DNA of 64,000 nucleotides from Skeletonema tropicum (GCA_037178625.1 CM074149.1:1426001-1490000), one strand, 5' to 3'. Counted from the first letter of the stretch, positions 23,167-34,142 are shown. The notes: generated by a model not told the origin, from the letters alone. Numbers and translations are program-made.

Positions 23167-23680
23167 GTGTGTGTTAGAAATGATAAAGTCACTGTCCCAG
23201 TAACTTTTTACCTCGCTGGACTCGAACTGGTGACTTGCATTATGTTAGAAATGATAAAGTCACTGTCCCAGTAATCGATTACTGGGACAGTGACTTTATC
23301 ATTTCTAACATAATGCAAGTCACCAGTCCCTTCCTAGACTGATGACAGGATTACGAGCCTTGACAGGACCGTAAGTCCATGCCATCTCTAGTCGATTACT
23401 GGAGACAGGAGTAGGCTAGCGCAGGTCACACCTTGCAGCGTCCACCTACATCTAGTGGGAATTACAGTACTAGTATTCCTCTAGCTAGATCTTTATCTCC
23501 TAGTCCGCCTACCCGCAGTAGTATTTCCTCTTATCCATACCTCTCTCTAGGTGGGAAATAGAGGCTTTTTACCTCGCTGGACTCGAACTGGTGACTTGCA
23601 TTATGTTAGAAATGATAAAGTCACTGTCCCAGTAATCGATTACTGGGACAGTGACTTTATCATTTCTAACAGTGTGTCGG
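23167..23680. mobile_element. Foldback element with 102-bp and 68-bp perfect palindromes
   Basis: The 31-base word starting gttagaaatgataaagtcac occurs three times forward (about 23175, 23244, 23605) and twice inverted (ending 23309 and 23670). 23226-23327 is a perfect 102-bp palindrome centred on atcgat, and 23604-23671 is a perfect 68-bp palindrome with the same centre. A second shared word, ttttacctcgctggactcga, precedes both. The outermost forward and inverted copies act as terminal repeats of a roughly 500-bp unit. The gene-free interior (23328-23565) contains tctag-rich spacer. This is probably a foldback transposon. Confidence 0.8.
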
Positions 23681-23807
23681 TAAAAATGGTTGATTTCGTA
23701 TGTAGGTACGTAGATAAGGGCTAATATTATACAACTTTTACGGTACCACCACTTTCACTTAAAATCGCGCTGTGAATCAGCGTGAGCAGATCTTCTCGAT
23801 TCTTTCT

Positions 23808-24372
23808 GACGATTGCTATTGCTAATGCTCACAAGATTGATTTAAACAACACATCTTTCTTCAAAATGGATTTAAACGACCATAAAAGCCTGTTGGGCGT
23901 AATGAAACGAATTCAACGATTGAAAGCCTGTTGGGCGTTAATGATAGCGAAACCGACGTCGAACTTTCTTGAGAGAACTAATTATTCATTTGTCTGCTCT
24001 GACCATCGTCCTAATTTGTCTGCTCTGACAATCAACGATGCATGAGGATAAGATTGTCTCAGTAGTGAAGAGTAACTTTCTTGAGAGAACTCATCATTCA
24101 TCATTATTTGTCTGCTCTGACAATCAACGATGAGGATAAGATTGTCTCAGTAGTGAAGTACTTAGGCATAATAGCTTCCTTTCACTTTGATTTGCTCACT
24201 CTCCGAACGACCATCCAGAATTGATGATTCCGTTCTCACGTGTGTCTTCGTCTTCGTCGGCTACATCGTGATGACTTGCATCTTGCATGTTGAATTTTTG
24301 TAGCGTGTTGGCCTGGACACAAAGTTCGTCCTCCACCTCATCGCCATCCAGTTTACATCTATTGGAATTTAT
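23808..24372 (+). repeat. Repeat R1, copy 2
   Basis: Full-length R1 upstream of the first secreted-protein gene, with a partial internal duplication: gactttgtctgctctgac / aatcaacgatg-aggataagattg occurs twice, at about 24000 and 24100. Confidence 0.85.
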
Positions 24373-25419
24373 GGAAATATCTTATCAAAGCAATCAGTTG
24401 ATTATGCATATTCGTTGAAGCCAAGCATGATGGACATCGGTGGACATAATAATATTATCACAAGTTCATGAGCATTCGAAAGAAGTAAAGTACCGGTAGC
24501 TGTCGTTGCGACATGAAAAGACATATTTTTAGAGACAAGTCATAAAATTTCGATATGTAATACAATACTTTTTAGGTTCTACAAACTGAAGACTGAAGAG
24601 AGGTGTACTGTGGATTAGGGTGGTTGTATCGCATGTGCTCTCGCAATTATCTCATCAGTTCGATTGACCTATAAACTGGAGTCTTGTATTGCAGTGGATG
24701 AGGATGAGGGTCAGCGGTCTGCAGCGTGGATGCAGGACCAGGACACGATGACGATGAAGTTGAAGCTGAAGAAGTGGGATTGTGGCTTTGAGTTGTACTG
24801 TACATGTCGTGGGATGGTGAATTCTTGATTTAAAGGTGCAGGTGCAGATGTTAACAGAGGTTTAGGTCGATTTGTCTTTCTACGCTTGATTCTCTTTCAT
24901 CTTGGCTACGACGGGACACCAACCCCCACACTTCTACTTGACGAGGGTTTTGATTTTGAGGATGCTTCATTCTGCTTTGCTTTTGCTCTTGCTCTTGCGA
25001 TGCCATCAGTACTTGTGGTTGTGCCTTACATCATTCTAAACCTCGAGGTATTCTTTGACTGCGACGTTTTATTAAATACATGGGCCCAATTAATGCTCAT
25101 AGATGGCACATGTTCGTTATCACTTAGCGTAGATAATGTCGCTTCTTGAGGGCCCACCAGCACCAAGCGCACTTTAAAATTTCTGTTACATGTAATGCTC
25201 ATAGATACACACGGCACACGAAGAGCTAAATCAAAGCTTTCAATGATAAGCTAGCAATAAATATGAATATTTAGTATATCCTTCACAGCGTTTCATTATC
25301 ATTCTGATTCACATGAGGACTTGCAATCTCTTTCCATTTTAACTTTGACTTTGTATTCATCTGACTACTATCACACATATTATAACATAATATTCACTCT
25401 CAAGGGAGTCCGAGTTTCT
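24373..25419. other. 3' flank of the membrane-protein gene (duplicated)
   Basis: Near-identical to 33083-34142. An 87-codon plus frame at 24886-25149 is conserved identically in both copies, but so is the non-coding sequence around it, so conservation reflects recent duplication and not selection. No gene is called. Confidence 0.5.
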
Positions 25420-26247
25420 TCAGTGTCGTTGGGGAGTTGAGCTGCTCTTAGACCCTTTCGATGAAGGAGATGAAGAGTTCTTTGACGACTTGGCCTTTGA
25501 ACTCTTCGAAGAAACGGAAGAAACCTTCCAGCACTCCTCAAGTGGATTGTTGTCAGAGTTTACAATCTCGCCAGTACCAACACTGACGGGGGCATCACCG
25601 TACGAAAATGGGGCGCCACACACATCATACGCAATGATTTCGAAGGATTCGAAAGTGCCGATGCTGCTCTTATCAACGAGGCAAAAACACTCAGAGTTGA
25701 CTTCATAATCAGGGTTAGTGGGTGGGTAGATGGCAATTTGAAAGCCACGGAGCACCAGCCCTCCTTGCCCTTCGCCGGGACATTCTGCGCATACTTTTCC
25801 ACACTCCTTGGCATCAACTTGGTAGCGATACCCAACGAAAGGGTAAACATTCCCATGAGGTAAGTTAGGGTCATCATAATCATTGGGGTTGTCATCCACA
25901 CACCACCCGTCACCAACGTAATCGAATTTGAAGCCTCCCTGCTTGATTGCTTTTGGCTGCTGCTGAATCTGATTGATGTTCGTCATCTTGCTGCTCGCTG
26001 AAGCTGAAGAGCTACCAGCGACATACGAAACTAATCCTACTGCAGCGATAACCAGTCCCCACAAGATGATGAGTCTTTTACTGTTGAAAGGAATGGCGGT
26101 GGTGGTGGCATCATTGCTTTCCTCGGTCTCCTCAGCCTCATCGATGGGTTCAGCGGCGTCGATTGGGATAGTAATCTCTACACCGGCCTCCTCATAGACC
26201 TCGTCGTCAATAGGGCGATTGTTGATGCTGTTGTTTGCCATTGTCAT
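25420..26247 (-). CDS. Single-pass membrane protein with 8-Cys ectodomain and Ser/Lys tail, 275 aa
   Basis: Residues 1-56 are an acidic, probably cytosolic region with VYEEAGVEI and EAEETEES. Residues 58-77 (RLIILWGLVIAAVGLVSYVA) form one transmembrane or signal-anchor helix. The rest is an outward-facing domain with eight cysteines (116, 149, 153, 156, 187, 189, 210, 239), including ECGKVCAEC and a CFC pair preceded by GFQIA. This pattern recalls PAN/WSC-like carbohydrate-binding folds without matching one clearly. The tail is Ser/Lys-rich (SSKSSKAKSSK). Paralogues lie at 34143 (two extra residues) and 62510. R1 lies just upstream of each start. It is probably a cell-surface or wall-associated protein; the ligand is unknown. 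Confidence 0.82.
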   Translation of the reverse strand: MTMANNSINNRPIDDEVYEEAGVEITIPIDAAEPIDEAEETEESNDATTTAIPFNSKRLIILWGLVIAAVGLVSYVAGSSSASASSKMTNINQIQQQPKAIKQGGFKFDYVGDGWCVDDNPNDYDDPNLPHGNVYPFVGYRYQVDAKECGKVCAECPGEGQGGLVLRGFQIAIYPPTNPDYEVNSECFCLVDKSSIGTFESFEIIAYDVCGAPFSYGDAPVSVGTGEIVNSDNNPLEECWKVSSVSSKSSKAKSSKNSSSPSSKGSKSSSTPQRH

Positions 26248-26354
26248 GATAGTGGATGAGCTGATGAGTATTACTATGTGATTGATTGCGCAAGCAGCCG
26301 TTCATTTGTTATGTCGTCCACCCACCCATGTCTTCGATTCATTCTGGCGCGCGA

Positions 26355-26448
26355 TTGCTCACAAGATTGATATAAACGACACATCTTTCTTCCAAATGGA
26401 TTTAAACGACCATAAAAGCCTGTTGGGCGTAATGAAACGAATTCAACG
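26355..26448 (+). repeat. Repeat R1, copy 3, left part (split by an insertion)
   Basis: R1 begins normally (cacaagattgatataaac ... gaattcaacg) and stops at 26448. The expected continuation, tgaaagcctg..., resumes at 30111. The copy was therefore split by the 26449-30110 insertion. Confidence 0.85.
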
Positions 26449-27178
26449 TATAAACAGGGGCGCGCAGAATGTGGCGAGCGTGGTGGCGTGGTGGTGCCTG
26501 TGGCGGGATCAGCGCGGGCCCTCGGGGCCTGTCGAGTATTGTGTCATTTTGTAGTTGGCCATTGCACTTTGGTTTGTTAGTCTTTTTACAACGGAATCCG
26601 GCTATAAAGTTGCTCTGCAATGACGTCATAGACGTAGTGTATTTGGTGGACGGTGATGTTCTGGTTTGTGATGTTAGATAATTACTTGAGTATTTACTAA
26701 AATTGTGTTGTGCACAATTTTACCAATTCAAATTGTCTTTCTCGTGATTGACAATTTCTCTAGCTTCTTCGCGGAAATGACAAAACTGACATTCTCCACC
26801 TCCGGCGCATCTTTTTTTTTTTGGATTTTGCCACGTCTGTGTCACTTCAACTTCAACAACACGTCATTACACCTGAGCTGTTGGTTCTCATTTGTCTGTG
26901 AGACATACGCATGCATTTTCATCGATATTGTGTCACGTTTGTGACAAATTCAATAGACAAAAATTTGTCGGAATTGGTATACACAATTATTTCTCCGTCT
27001 ATCCATGTCTTTATTCTTTCTCTCTCTGACAGCATTGTTCCTCCTGCTTCGCTTCGGTGGTCAACCAAAATTGCTTCGGTGCACATTGTCCGTCGCTGTC
27101 GATCTATTTGTACATCGCGTTCATTAAGTATTGGTGTATGTAAACCTCTCTACTTCTTATCAATCTTATTACGCAATC

Positions 27179-28326
27179 ATGATAATTGGCAATACCGATG
27201 CTGCTGCCGCGACTTCAACTGGTGGATCTAACTGCGAGGGTTCTCGTTATTTGATGAGTAATCCTAGCGGCCTTAAGTGGCAGGCAAGCGCAAGTGCTTC
27301 AAAGTCATCTGATGCAGCGGCATCGTCTACTTCGACGGAGTTATCTCATGTGGGACAGGAGCAGGAGACTGATGCCGATGCCGCGACTTCAACTGTTGGA
27401 TCTGATGGCAAGGTTCTTCGTTGCTTGTTAAGTCAACCTTGTGGGCTTAAGCGTCGCGCATGTTCTTCGAAGTCGGCTGATGCTTCGACCTCATCTACTT
27501 TGACGGAGTTGTCTCACAGCGGACTGGAGCGGGGACATGTTTCGATGAAGGCTTCATCTTCTCCTTGTAACTGGAAATGGTATGATTATCCTTGGGCTAC
27601 CATCCGCACAAACGATCCTATCTTTCGATCCATGGCATCATTTGTTGTCGGTGAGAGTGAGAGTAAAAAGCTTGATAGCCTTCCTTTGTCACAATTGCTG
27701 TCTACCGCTTTGGCTGTCTTCAATGTCTTCTGCTTACAGATGATCCTGGTCGAGCTCGGTGGCTCTAATTTTGGTCTAACCAAAGATGAACTGATTGCAA
27801 GAGTGGTAAGCTTGTTGATGGATCGAGAGAACTTGGAGATGACCGATCCAAAATGTGACAAAAATGTGAAATCGGGGTGAGTGCCTACCTTTAACCCTAT
27901 ATTGGGTTAATGAACAGTTCGTAAAACTGTGCAGTGAACAATTTTAACAATTAATCCAATCCCGACCTGCATACTCTCAACTTTGCAGGACCAAGGATAG
28001 TGAGGTCAAAAAAGACTTCTGGTGAGAATCTGATACTTAGTGCTTAACCCTGCTCGTATGGGGTTATTTATTTCTGTGCCGTGATTACTTTTTGATGAAG
28101 CATCATCTAGTATCTGTCGTTTCTTGCAACTTACCAGTCATGTTGAATCCAATCCCGATTTGCATACTCTCTACTCACTCATACAGGGCTGACGATCTCC
28201 TAGTCACGAACACAAACTGTGCTCAGCCACAGAAACAACAGCAAGACGAACATGCTGCAAACAATTTACACGCAGTTGTTACGCCGCCGAGGCAAAGCAA
28301 CCAAGTTGGGCCTAAGACCAAACCTA
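27179..28326 (+). CDS. Unrecognised three-exon gene with internal Ser-rich duplication
   Basis: Exons 27179-27876, 27989-28021 and 28187-about 28326 join in consistent phase (2, 2) through GTGAGT/TTGCAG and GTGAGA/ATACAG sites. The start is ATG 27179 (MIIGNTDAAAATSTGG). Two related segments, about 40 residues each, contain SNPSGLKWQ / SQPCGLKRR and STELSH / LTELSH. A more conserved-looking part follows (NWKWYDYPWATIRTNDPIF ... LTKDELIARVVSLLMD), then a hydrophilic tail (DEHAANNLHAVVTPPRQ). The 3' end is uncertain: a donor at 28327 is in the wrong phase for the helicase exon at 28544, so the two are probably separate or the link is broken. Possibly a protein of the mobile element; function unknown. 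Confidence 0.5.
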
Positions 28327-28543
28327 GTGAGTTTTGCTCTCAGAAAAGCTGTTCCTGTTCCTGTGCTGAGTTCTTTTGTTTTTGTGTCTGTGTCTGTGCT
28401 GTATCTCTACAACATTAACATTATCACTTTCACGTTCACGAACTCACAATAAGTAAATTTGCTCACTGCACAATTTTACCAATCCACCAGCTTGTCGTGT
28501 ATCATTACCACACATCGTACTCTTTGTGACGTGCTGGTTGCAG

Positions 28544-29591
28544 GATGCGCTTGGTGTTGAACAATTACGCAATGTAGGAATAGGGAAGAGGGTAATTCAC
28601 TTTTACGGCAGGAGGCTATTCTACACCTTTGATGTGTGCGTAGGTGCACATGTTTGCTTGGAGTCAGCCAACATCGATCCCAACTCAGGATTGTACGTCT
28701 CAGCTATTGGGGTAGTAGTCGAGATCGTTTACGATAAGGATCGCTCCGTTGGACCAAACGGTAAAGGTGAGGTTAGCCTACCGAAGTACATTGTTGTGGA
28801 TTTCCCTACATACAAACCACCACCAGGCGAGGACCCATGGGACAAGAACAACCCAACGGTGAGTAAAAGTTGACACACGAAAGACACAAGACAATTGCCA
28901 CTCTCTGCGAAAACACTACTAACTCATTTCATACTGATACAAATGCATCCTACCCCAACTTATTGCGCACAGCACGTGCCAATCCCACCCTACGAGCAGA
29001 TTTGCAACAGGGGATGCTGCACCGCATTATTCATGCCATTGCAAATTGCCTACGCCATCACCATCCACCGCTGTCAAGGACTCGAAGCTGGATTCTTCGA
29101 CAAAGGAGACCGCTGGAACCGCATGATAACAGATCCAGCAGATGAGTTGTGGGAGATTAGCAAGTTTCTTGGAACAATGTACGTGGCTACCAGCAGAGGC
29201 AAGAAAACACTTGGCTCCAAAGATCAAGCATACCCGTCGGACAGTGCCATATACTGGACGGGAAGCAACATTTCAACGAACCGATTAAAAAATTGCAAGA
29301 GAAAGCAAAAATGGCCAGTTCTGCGAATCGTACAAGAAGCGAGCAAATTGGGTGAAATACTTGGAGGGGAAGGCAGAAGAGTCGAAGACGAGGTATAGCA
29401 AGAGAAAGTTGGAAGAAATCACAGAAACATCGTACGCAGCAGCAATCAAGGGCAATTTCATCAAAGACAGGACAGACCTGACAACCAGGATTACCAACAT
29501 CATAACCAACCCGAACAAGAAGTGGAAAGAAGCGAAGAAGGATCATGAAATCCCAAGTGATTACTTCGCAGGATCTTCATCTGGTGATTAG
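28544..29591 (+). pseudogene. C-terminal fragment of a Pif1-like DNA helicase
   Basis: Two exons (28544-28858 and 28973 onward) join in phase 0 through GTGAGT...GCGCACAG. The first carries a late Pif1 segment (GAHVCLESANIDPNSGLYVS, AIGVVVEIVYDKD, LPKYIVVDFP). The second has the motif VI-like YAITIHRCQGLEAG and GTMYVATSRGKKTL. Near 29285 the frame shifts: the C-terminal continuation (ESYKKRANWVKYLEGK ... to the stop at 29591) is in another frame. Walker A and B motifs are absent, so it cannot act as an ATPase. Parent proteins are ATP-dependent 5'-3' helicases, many of them carried by mobile elements. The 5' acceptor at 28543 has no phase-compatible donor upstream that I could find. Confidence 0.75.
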
Positions 29592-30110
29592 TAAAATTGA
29601 TCACTGCACAGTTTTACAAAACAGACACTTTCTCACCACAAAGAATACAACAACTCAATTAAGCGTCTGCATCTGGTGATCAGTAAAACATCTGCAAGCG
29701 CACGATTCGATATATCAAGCACCGTTTTACAAAAAGACATTTTCTCGCGACGGAGAAAGACAAAAACTAAATCGACTAACGCCCGTTTAAAACCTGTATT
29801 TCTTTCTCGTACAGACCGATTTAGATGCTCAAAAAGCGCATCTAGTACAGTAAATTTCTCGCTTTCAACAGGTACTTCTTGCTTTCTACATAGGAACACA
29901 TACAGATCCTACGCCGGTAGGCTCTACCGAGGACTCTACGTGTCCCTAAAGTAAACCTTCTCACTAAAAAACACATGTACTGATTCCTACCTATAACTCT
30001 GTAGAATAATGGGGGTGAAAAATAATGAATTTTCCCACCTGTAATAGAAGGGCACCTGCGGCCCCCTATTACGCTGCTCTGCACTCCATGAACGGGGGCC
30101 CCGAGGGCCG

Positions 30111-30560
30111 ATGAAAGCCTGCTGGGCGTTAATGATAGCGAAACCGACGTCGAACTTTCTTGAGAGAACTCATCATTCATCATTATTATTTGACTGCTCT
30201 GACAATCAACGATGAGGATAAGATTGTCTCAGTAGTGAAGTACTTAGGCATAAAAGCCTACCTTCACTTTGATTTGCTCACTCTTTGAACGACGATCCAG
30301 AATTGATGATTCCGTTCTCACGTGTGTCTTCGTCTTCGTCGGCTACATCGTGATGACTTGCATGTTGATTTTTTGTAGCGTGTTGGCCTGGACACAAAGT
30401 TCGTCCTCCACCTCATCGCTCTCGGCTCTGTCGTCTGCCTTAACCTTACATCTATCGGCATGTATCGAAATATATTCATCAAGTGGCAAACTACAGCGAC
30501 ATCTTGCCCCGTTGTATTGGATAAGTAGCCGAGCATGTTGGATAAGTTCATGAGCAATTG
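30111..30560 (+). repeat. Repeat R1, copy 3, right part
   Basis: Continuation of the R1 copy that starts at 26355. It leads into the 3' flank of the second secreted-protein gene, exactly as copy 1 does at 20.2-20.6 kb. Confidence 0.88.
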
Positions 30561-30647
30561 ACAGAAAGGCCGCGCTTTTTTGTATCAGTTCCTATGCATG
30601 TACGTAGAAAAATGTGTCGTTACGACGAGAAAAGACATCAGTATTTA

Positions 30648-31021
30648 CAGGGACCCTCCGTGAAATACCCCCCCCCCCCCCCTGGATAAAAATTTTGGCA
30701 GCCTGCTCTAGAGAGGTGGGTATAACTTGAGTTTTCACCCAAGAGACTCCGCCACCCCTCCACAATCCACGACATCATGATCATGATGTTGTGTGTTGAT
30801 GCAGTGCTGGTTCGAATTGTGATTGTGCAGTCGTTGAATCTTGTTGCGATGATATACGAGGGTTGACTCTACTAGCCTCGAGGTGAACACAATCAAGTGC
30901 AGCAACTTGAGCCCACTACTCTAGTTGAATCCGGAGGAGGTGGATAAATATTTTGGCTAGGCTGTGATTTGGAGGGTGGGTATAAGCCGAGTAGGTGGGT
31001 ATAGTTCGCGGAGGGTCCCTG
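30648..31021. mobile_element. MITE with 13-bp TIRs, copy 2
   Basis: 374 bases, nearly identical to 20688-21067 apart from a shorter C tract. Flanked by gtattTA and TActttc. The empty counterpart in the inverted third module reads gtattTActttc on the complement of 61870-61882. Confidence 0.9.
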
Positions 31022-31448
31022 TACTTTCTTGGAGACAAGTCGTCAGAGAAAAAGCTATTATTGAGGTGCACTGACGGATTCAGTGAATTATTTCATCAGT
31101 TCGATTCACATAATGCAGAGCACCTATGTACATATCTCTAGATCTAGAGCTAGAGATGTTTGTAGTAGATTTAGATGTGCACGGAGCTGAATGTCTTCAG
31201 TAACAATAACGAGGATACTATTAGTTCGCCATGGCCATATCCATATTATATCGCACTGCTTTTTTTCATATTCATAGTTCATTTCTAAAACATTTGCCAC
31301 TATCCTCTACAAACATACACTTTCAATCCAAGCTCGGGCCATGGAACACATTTTACACATTCGACTCACTGCCGCCACACACACACTCTCTCAACCTACA
31401 CATTCAAACATCACACGCTACTACTTGGCCTTTGTCATAACTTTCCTT

Positions 31449-32469
31449 CTAGTAATAAATGAAACCAAAAGTCACAATCAAACTCGCGGTAACACCGAAT
31501 AGATGAGACATGTCAGCAACAATCGATCCGGAAGACCTCAGCTCTTGCATTTGAATGTTTGATAGAAACAGTGCATTTGCATCTGCATTGAGCGCTTTGG
31601 CACTTTTAGGACTCTTGCTCGCTTTGGCACTTTTAGGACCCTTGCTCGCTTTGGAGTAACTATTTGTCGGGGATGAAGTCTTGTTAGAAGGCTCCGAAGA
31701 GGGCCCAGATGATGGCTGAGAAGATGGCTCACTAGAAGGCTGAGATGACGACTCATCATTAGATGGCTCTGTCGATGGCTGAGACGACGGCTCCAGAGAG
31801 GGCACTGAAGAGGGCCCAGACGATGGCTCGCCAGAAGGCTCACTAGAAGGCTCCGAAGAGGGCTCCGAAGAGGGCTGAGACGATGGATCGCTGGAAGGCT
31901 CTGAAGAGGGCTCCGAAGAAGGCTCCGAAGAAGGCAAAGACGATGGATCGCTGGAAGGCTCTGAAGTGGGCGCAGATGTTGCATCACTGAGCTGAGGCAT
32001 TGCGACGAGCAGAAATAAAAATAGCAATATGGCGGCGACGTTAACGTTACGACGATGACGAGATTTGGATGATGGGCGACGGCTGACATTTTCTAGGGTA
32101 AAAGAGATCAAATACATAGACATAGAGATGAGTTGGTGAATGCGAATTGTATAAAGGAACGGCAAATCAGTGAGTATGATATGTGGTGGCGTATTATTCC
32201 AGCATGAAACAAACCGACGCTTCATCGTCTCATCGGGGCATCGGACTTATGAACTGTTATGTGGCCATACCCACTAATTGATTCAGAAGTCAGCAGAGAG
32301 GCAATGATATTATTTGCAGTCGGCCGCTGCGGCCCTCTATGAAACCATCATCTCTTGTGACGACAAAATAAACAATCAACTACTCACCGCTTACACTCAT
32401 TGGCCAACTGCTGCTGCTGCTGCTGACTGCAGCAACATAACTAGCATTCTTGGCATCGGAAGAAGACAT
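31449..32469 (-). CDS. Ser/Pro/Glu-rich surface protein with Lys-x-x-Lys cluster, two exons
   Basis: Proposed model: exon 1 32469-32388 ([15 protein letters not shown]...), a 295-base GTGAGT...CCCTAG intron, exon 2 32092-31449; phase 1, about 241 aa. A continuous frame from 32225 also exists, but comparison with the paralogue at 49868 shows indels of -10, +5 and +2 bases in 32225-32093, as expected for an intron and not for coding sequence. After a basic stretch ([12 protein letters not shown]) a hydrophobic segment, [15 protein letters not shown], would serve as signal anchor. A PSSEPSS repeat, the seven-lysine cluster at three-residue spacing and the hydrophobic C-terminus ([16 protein letters not shown]) follow, almost identical to the gene at 21493. 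The different N-terminus points to exon or segment exchange. A wall or surface role is inferred. Confidence 0.75.
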
Positions 32470-32657
32470 TTCGAATGAGATGATGATGGATGACAACGTC
32501 AATTGTAGAGTACGCTGAAACAAGGGAACACGCTAGTACGTCTTGAAGAGCTCTTGCAATTGTTTGCTTGGCGAAATTATGAGCCAAACCAGTGCTCGGC
32601 AAGATTTGAGTGCAGCATGTAGCATGTCGAGCCTGTCTTCTCGATTCTCTTTCTGAC

Positions 32658-33082
32658 GATTGCTCACAAGATTGATTTAAACAACACATCTTTCTTCAAA
32701 ATGGATTTAAACGACCATAAAAGCCTGTTGGGCGTAATAAAACGAATTCAACGATTGAAAGCCTGTTGGGCGTTAATGATAGCGAAACCGACGTCGAACT
32801 TTCTTGAGAGAACTCATCATTCATCATTATTTGTCTGCTCTGACAATCAACGATGAGGATAAGATTGTCTCAGTAGTGAAGTACTTAGGCATAATAGCTT
32901 CCTTTCACTTTGATTTGCTCACTCCCCGAACGACGATCCAGAATTGATGATTCCGCTCTCACGGTGTGTCTTCGTCTTCGTCGGCCATCATCGTGATGAC
33001 TTGCTTGCATGTTGATTTGTAGCGCGTGTTGGCCTGGACACAAAGTTCGTCTTCCACGTCATCGCCATCCACTTTACATCTA
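32658..33082 (+). repeat. Repeat R1, copy 4
   Basis: Upstream of the second secreted-protein gene and downstream (in transcription) of the second membrane-protein gene. Slightly different from copy 2 (ggccatcatcgtg instead of ggctacatcgtg). Confidence 0.85.
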
Positions 33083-34142
33083 TTGGAATTTATGGAAATA
33101 TCTTATCAAAGCAATCAGTTGATTATGCATATTCGTTGAAGCCAAGCATGATGGACATTGGTGGACATAATAATATTATCACAAGTTTATGAGCATTGGA
33201 AAGAAATAAAGTACCGGTAGCTGTCGTTGCGACACAAAAAATACATATTTAGTGACAAGTCATAATAAACATAAAAAAACGCTATATATATTTTTTAGGC
33301 TCTGCAAACTGAAGACTGAAGAGAGGTGCACTGTGGATTAGAATGGTTGTATCGCATGTGTTCTCGCAATTATTTCATCAGTTTGATTGACCTATAAACT
33401 GGAGTCTTGTATTGCAGTGGATGAGGATGAGGGTCAGCGGTCTGCAGCGTGGATGCAGGACCAGGACACGATGACGATGAAGTTGAAGCTGAAGAAGTGG
33501 GATTGTGGCTTTGAGTTGTACTGTACATGTCGTGGGATGGTGAATTCTTGATTTAAAGGTGCAGGTGCAGATGTTAACAGAGGTTTAGGTCGATTTGTCT
33601 TTCTACGCTTGATTCTCTTTCATCTTGGCTACGACGGGACACCAACCCCCACACTTCTACTTGACGAGGGTTTTGATTTTGAGGATGCTTCATTCTGCTT
33701 TGCTTTTGCTCTTGCTCTTGCGATGCCATCAGTACTTGTGGTTGTGCCTTACATCATTCTAAACCTCGAGGTATTCTTTGACTGCGACGTTTTATTAAAT
33801 ACATGGGCCCAATTAATGCTCATAGATGGCACATGTTCGTTATCACTTAGCGTAGATAATGTCGCTTCTTGAGGGCCCACCAGCACCAGGCGCACTTTAA
33901 AATTTCTGTTACATGTAATGCTCATAGATACACACGGCACACGAAGAGCTAAATCAAAGCTTTCAATGATAAGCTAGCAATAAATATGAATATTTAGTAT
34001 ATCCTTCACAGCGTTTCATTATCATTCTGATTCACATGAGGACTTGCAATCTCTTTCCATTTTAACTTTGACTTTGTATTCATCTGACTACTATCACACA
34101 TATTATAACATAATATTCACTCTCAAGGGAGTCCGAGTTTCT
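33083..34142. other. 3' flank of membrane-protein gene, copy 2
   Basis: Almost base-identical to 24373-25419, so it was duplicated recently together with the gene. No separate gene is supported. Confidence 0.6.

Larger units (their letters stand above)
26449..30110. mobile_element. 3.66-kb insertion with GC-rich inverted repeat and helicase remnant
   Basis: It interrupts R1 copy 3 exactly, so its limits are known to within a few bases. GGCCCTCGGGGCC at 26517-26529 is inverted at 30097-30109; the right copy is at the very end, the left copy about 70 bases in. It carries a three-exon gene of unknown function and the C-terminal exons of a Pif1-like helicase, both plus strand. The word actgcacaattttaccaat and close variants occur four times (about 26706, 27932, 28464, 29603). 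Helicase content and lack of an obvious target duplication would suit a Helitron-like element, but no Rep/HUH domain and no CTRR end were found. Confidence 0.6.

Noticed and set aside
23206..23300. A tRNA gene in the palindromic unit
   Set aside because: A ttcgagtcc-like B-box is present on the minus strand, but the T-stem does not pair, no D-arm or A-box can be drawn, and the sequence folds into one long hairpin instead.
24886..25149. Conserved 87-codon gene duplicated at 33609-33872
   Set aside because: The identity extends equally through the surrounding non-coding flank, so it reflects recent segmental duplication; composition and start context are not gene-like.
30097..30110. Helitron 3' hairpin end
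   Set aside because: A GC-rich hairpin is present, but there is no CTRR terminus, no TC 5' end and no A/T insertion context, so the Helitron label is kept only as a possibility.
32093..32225. N-terminal extension of the secreted protein beginning MKRRFVSC
   Set aside because: Non-multiple-of-three indels between this stretch and its counterpart at 49868-49997 and a phase-consistent upstream exon at 32469-32388 indicate an intron.
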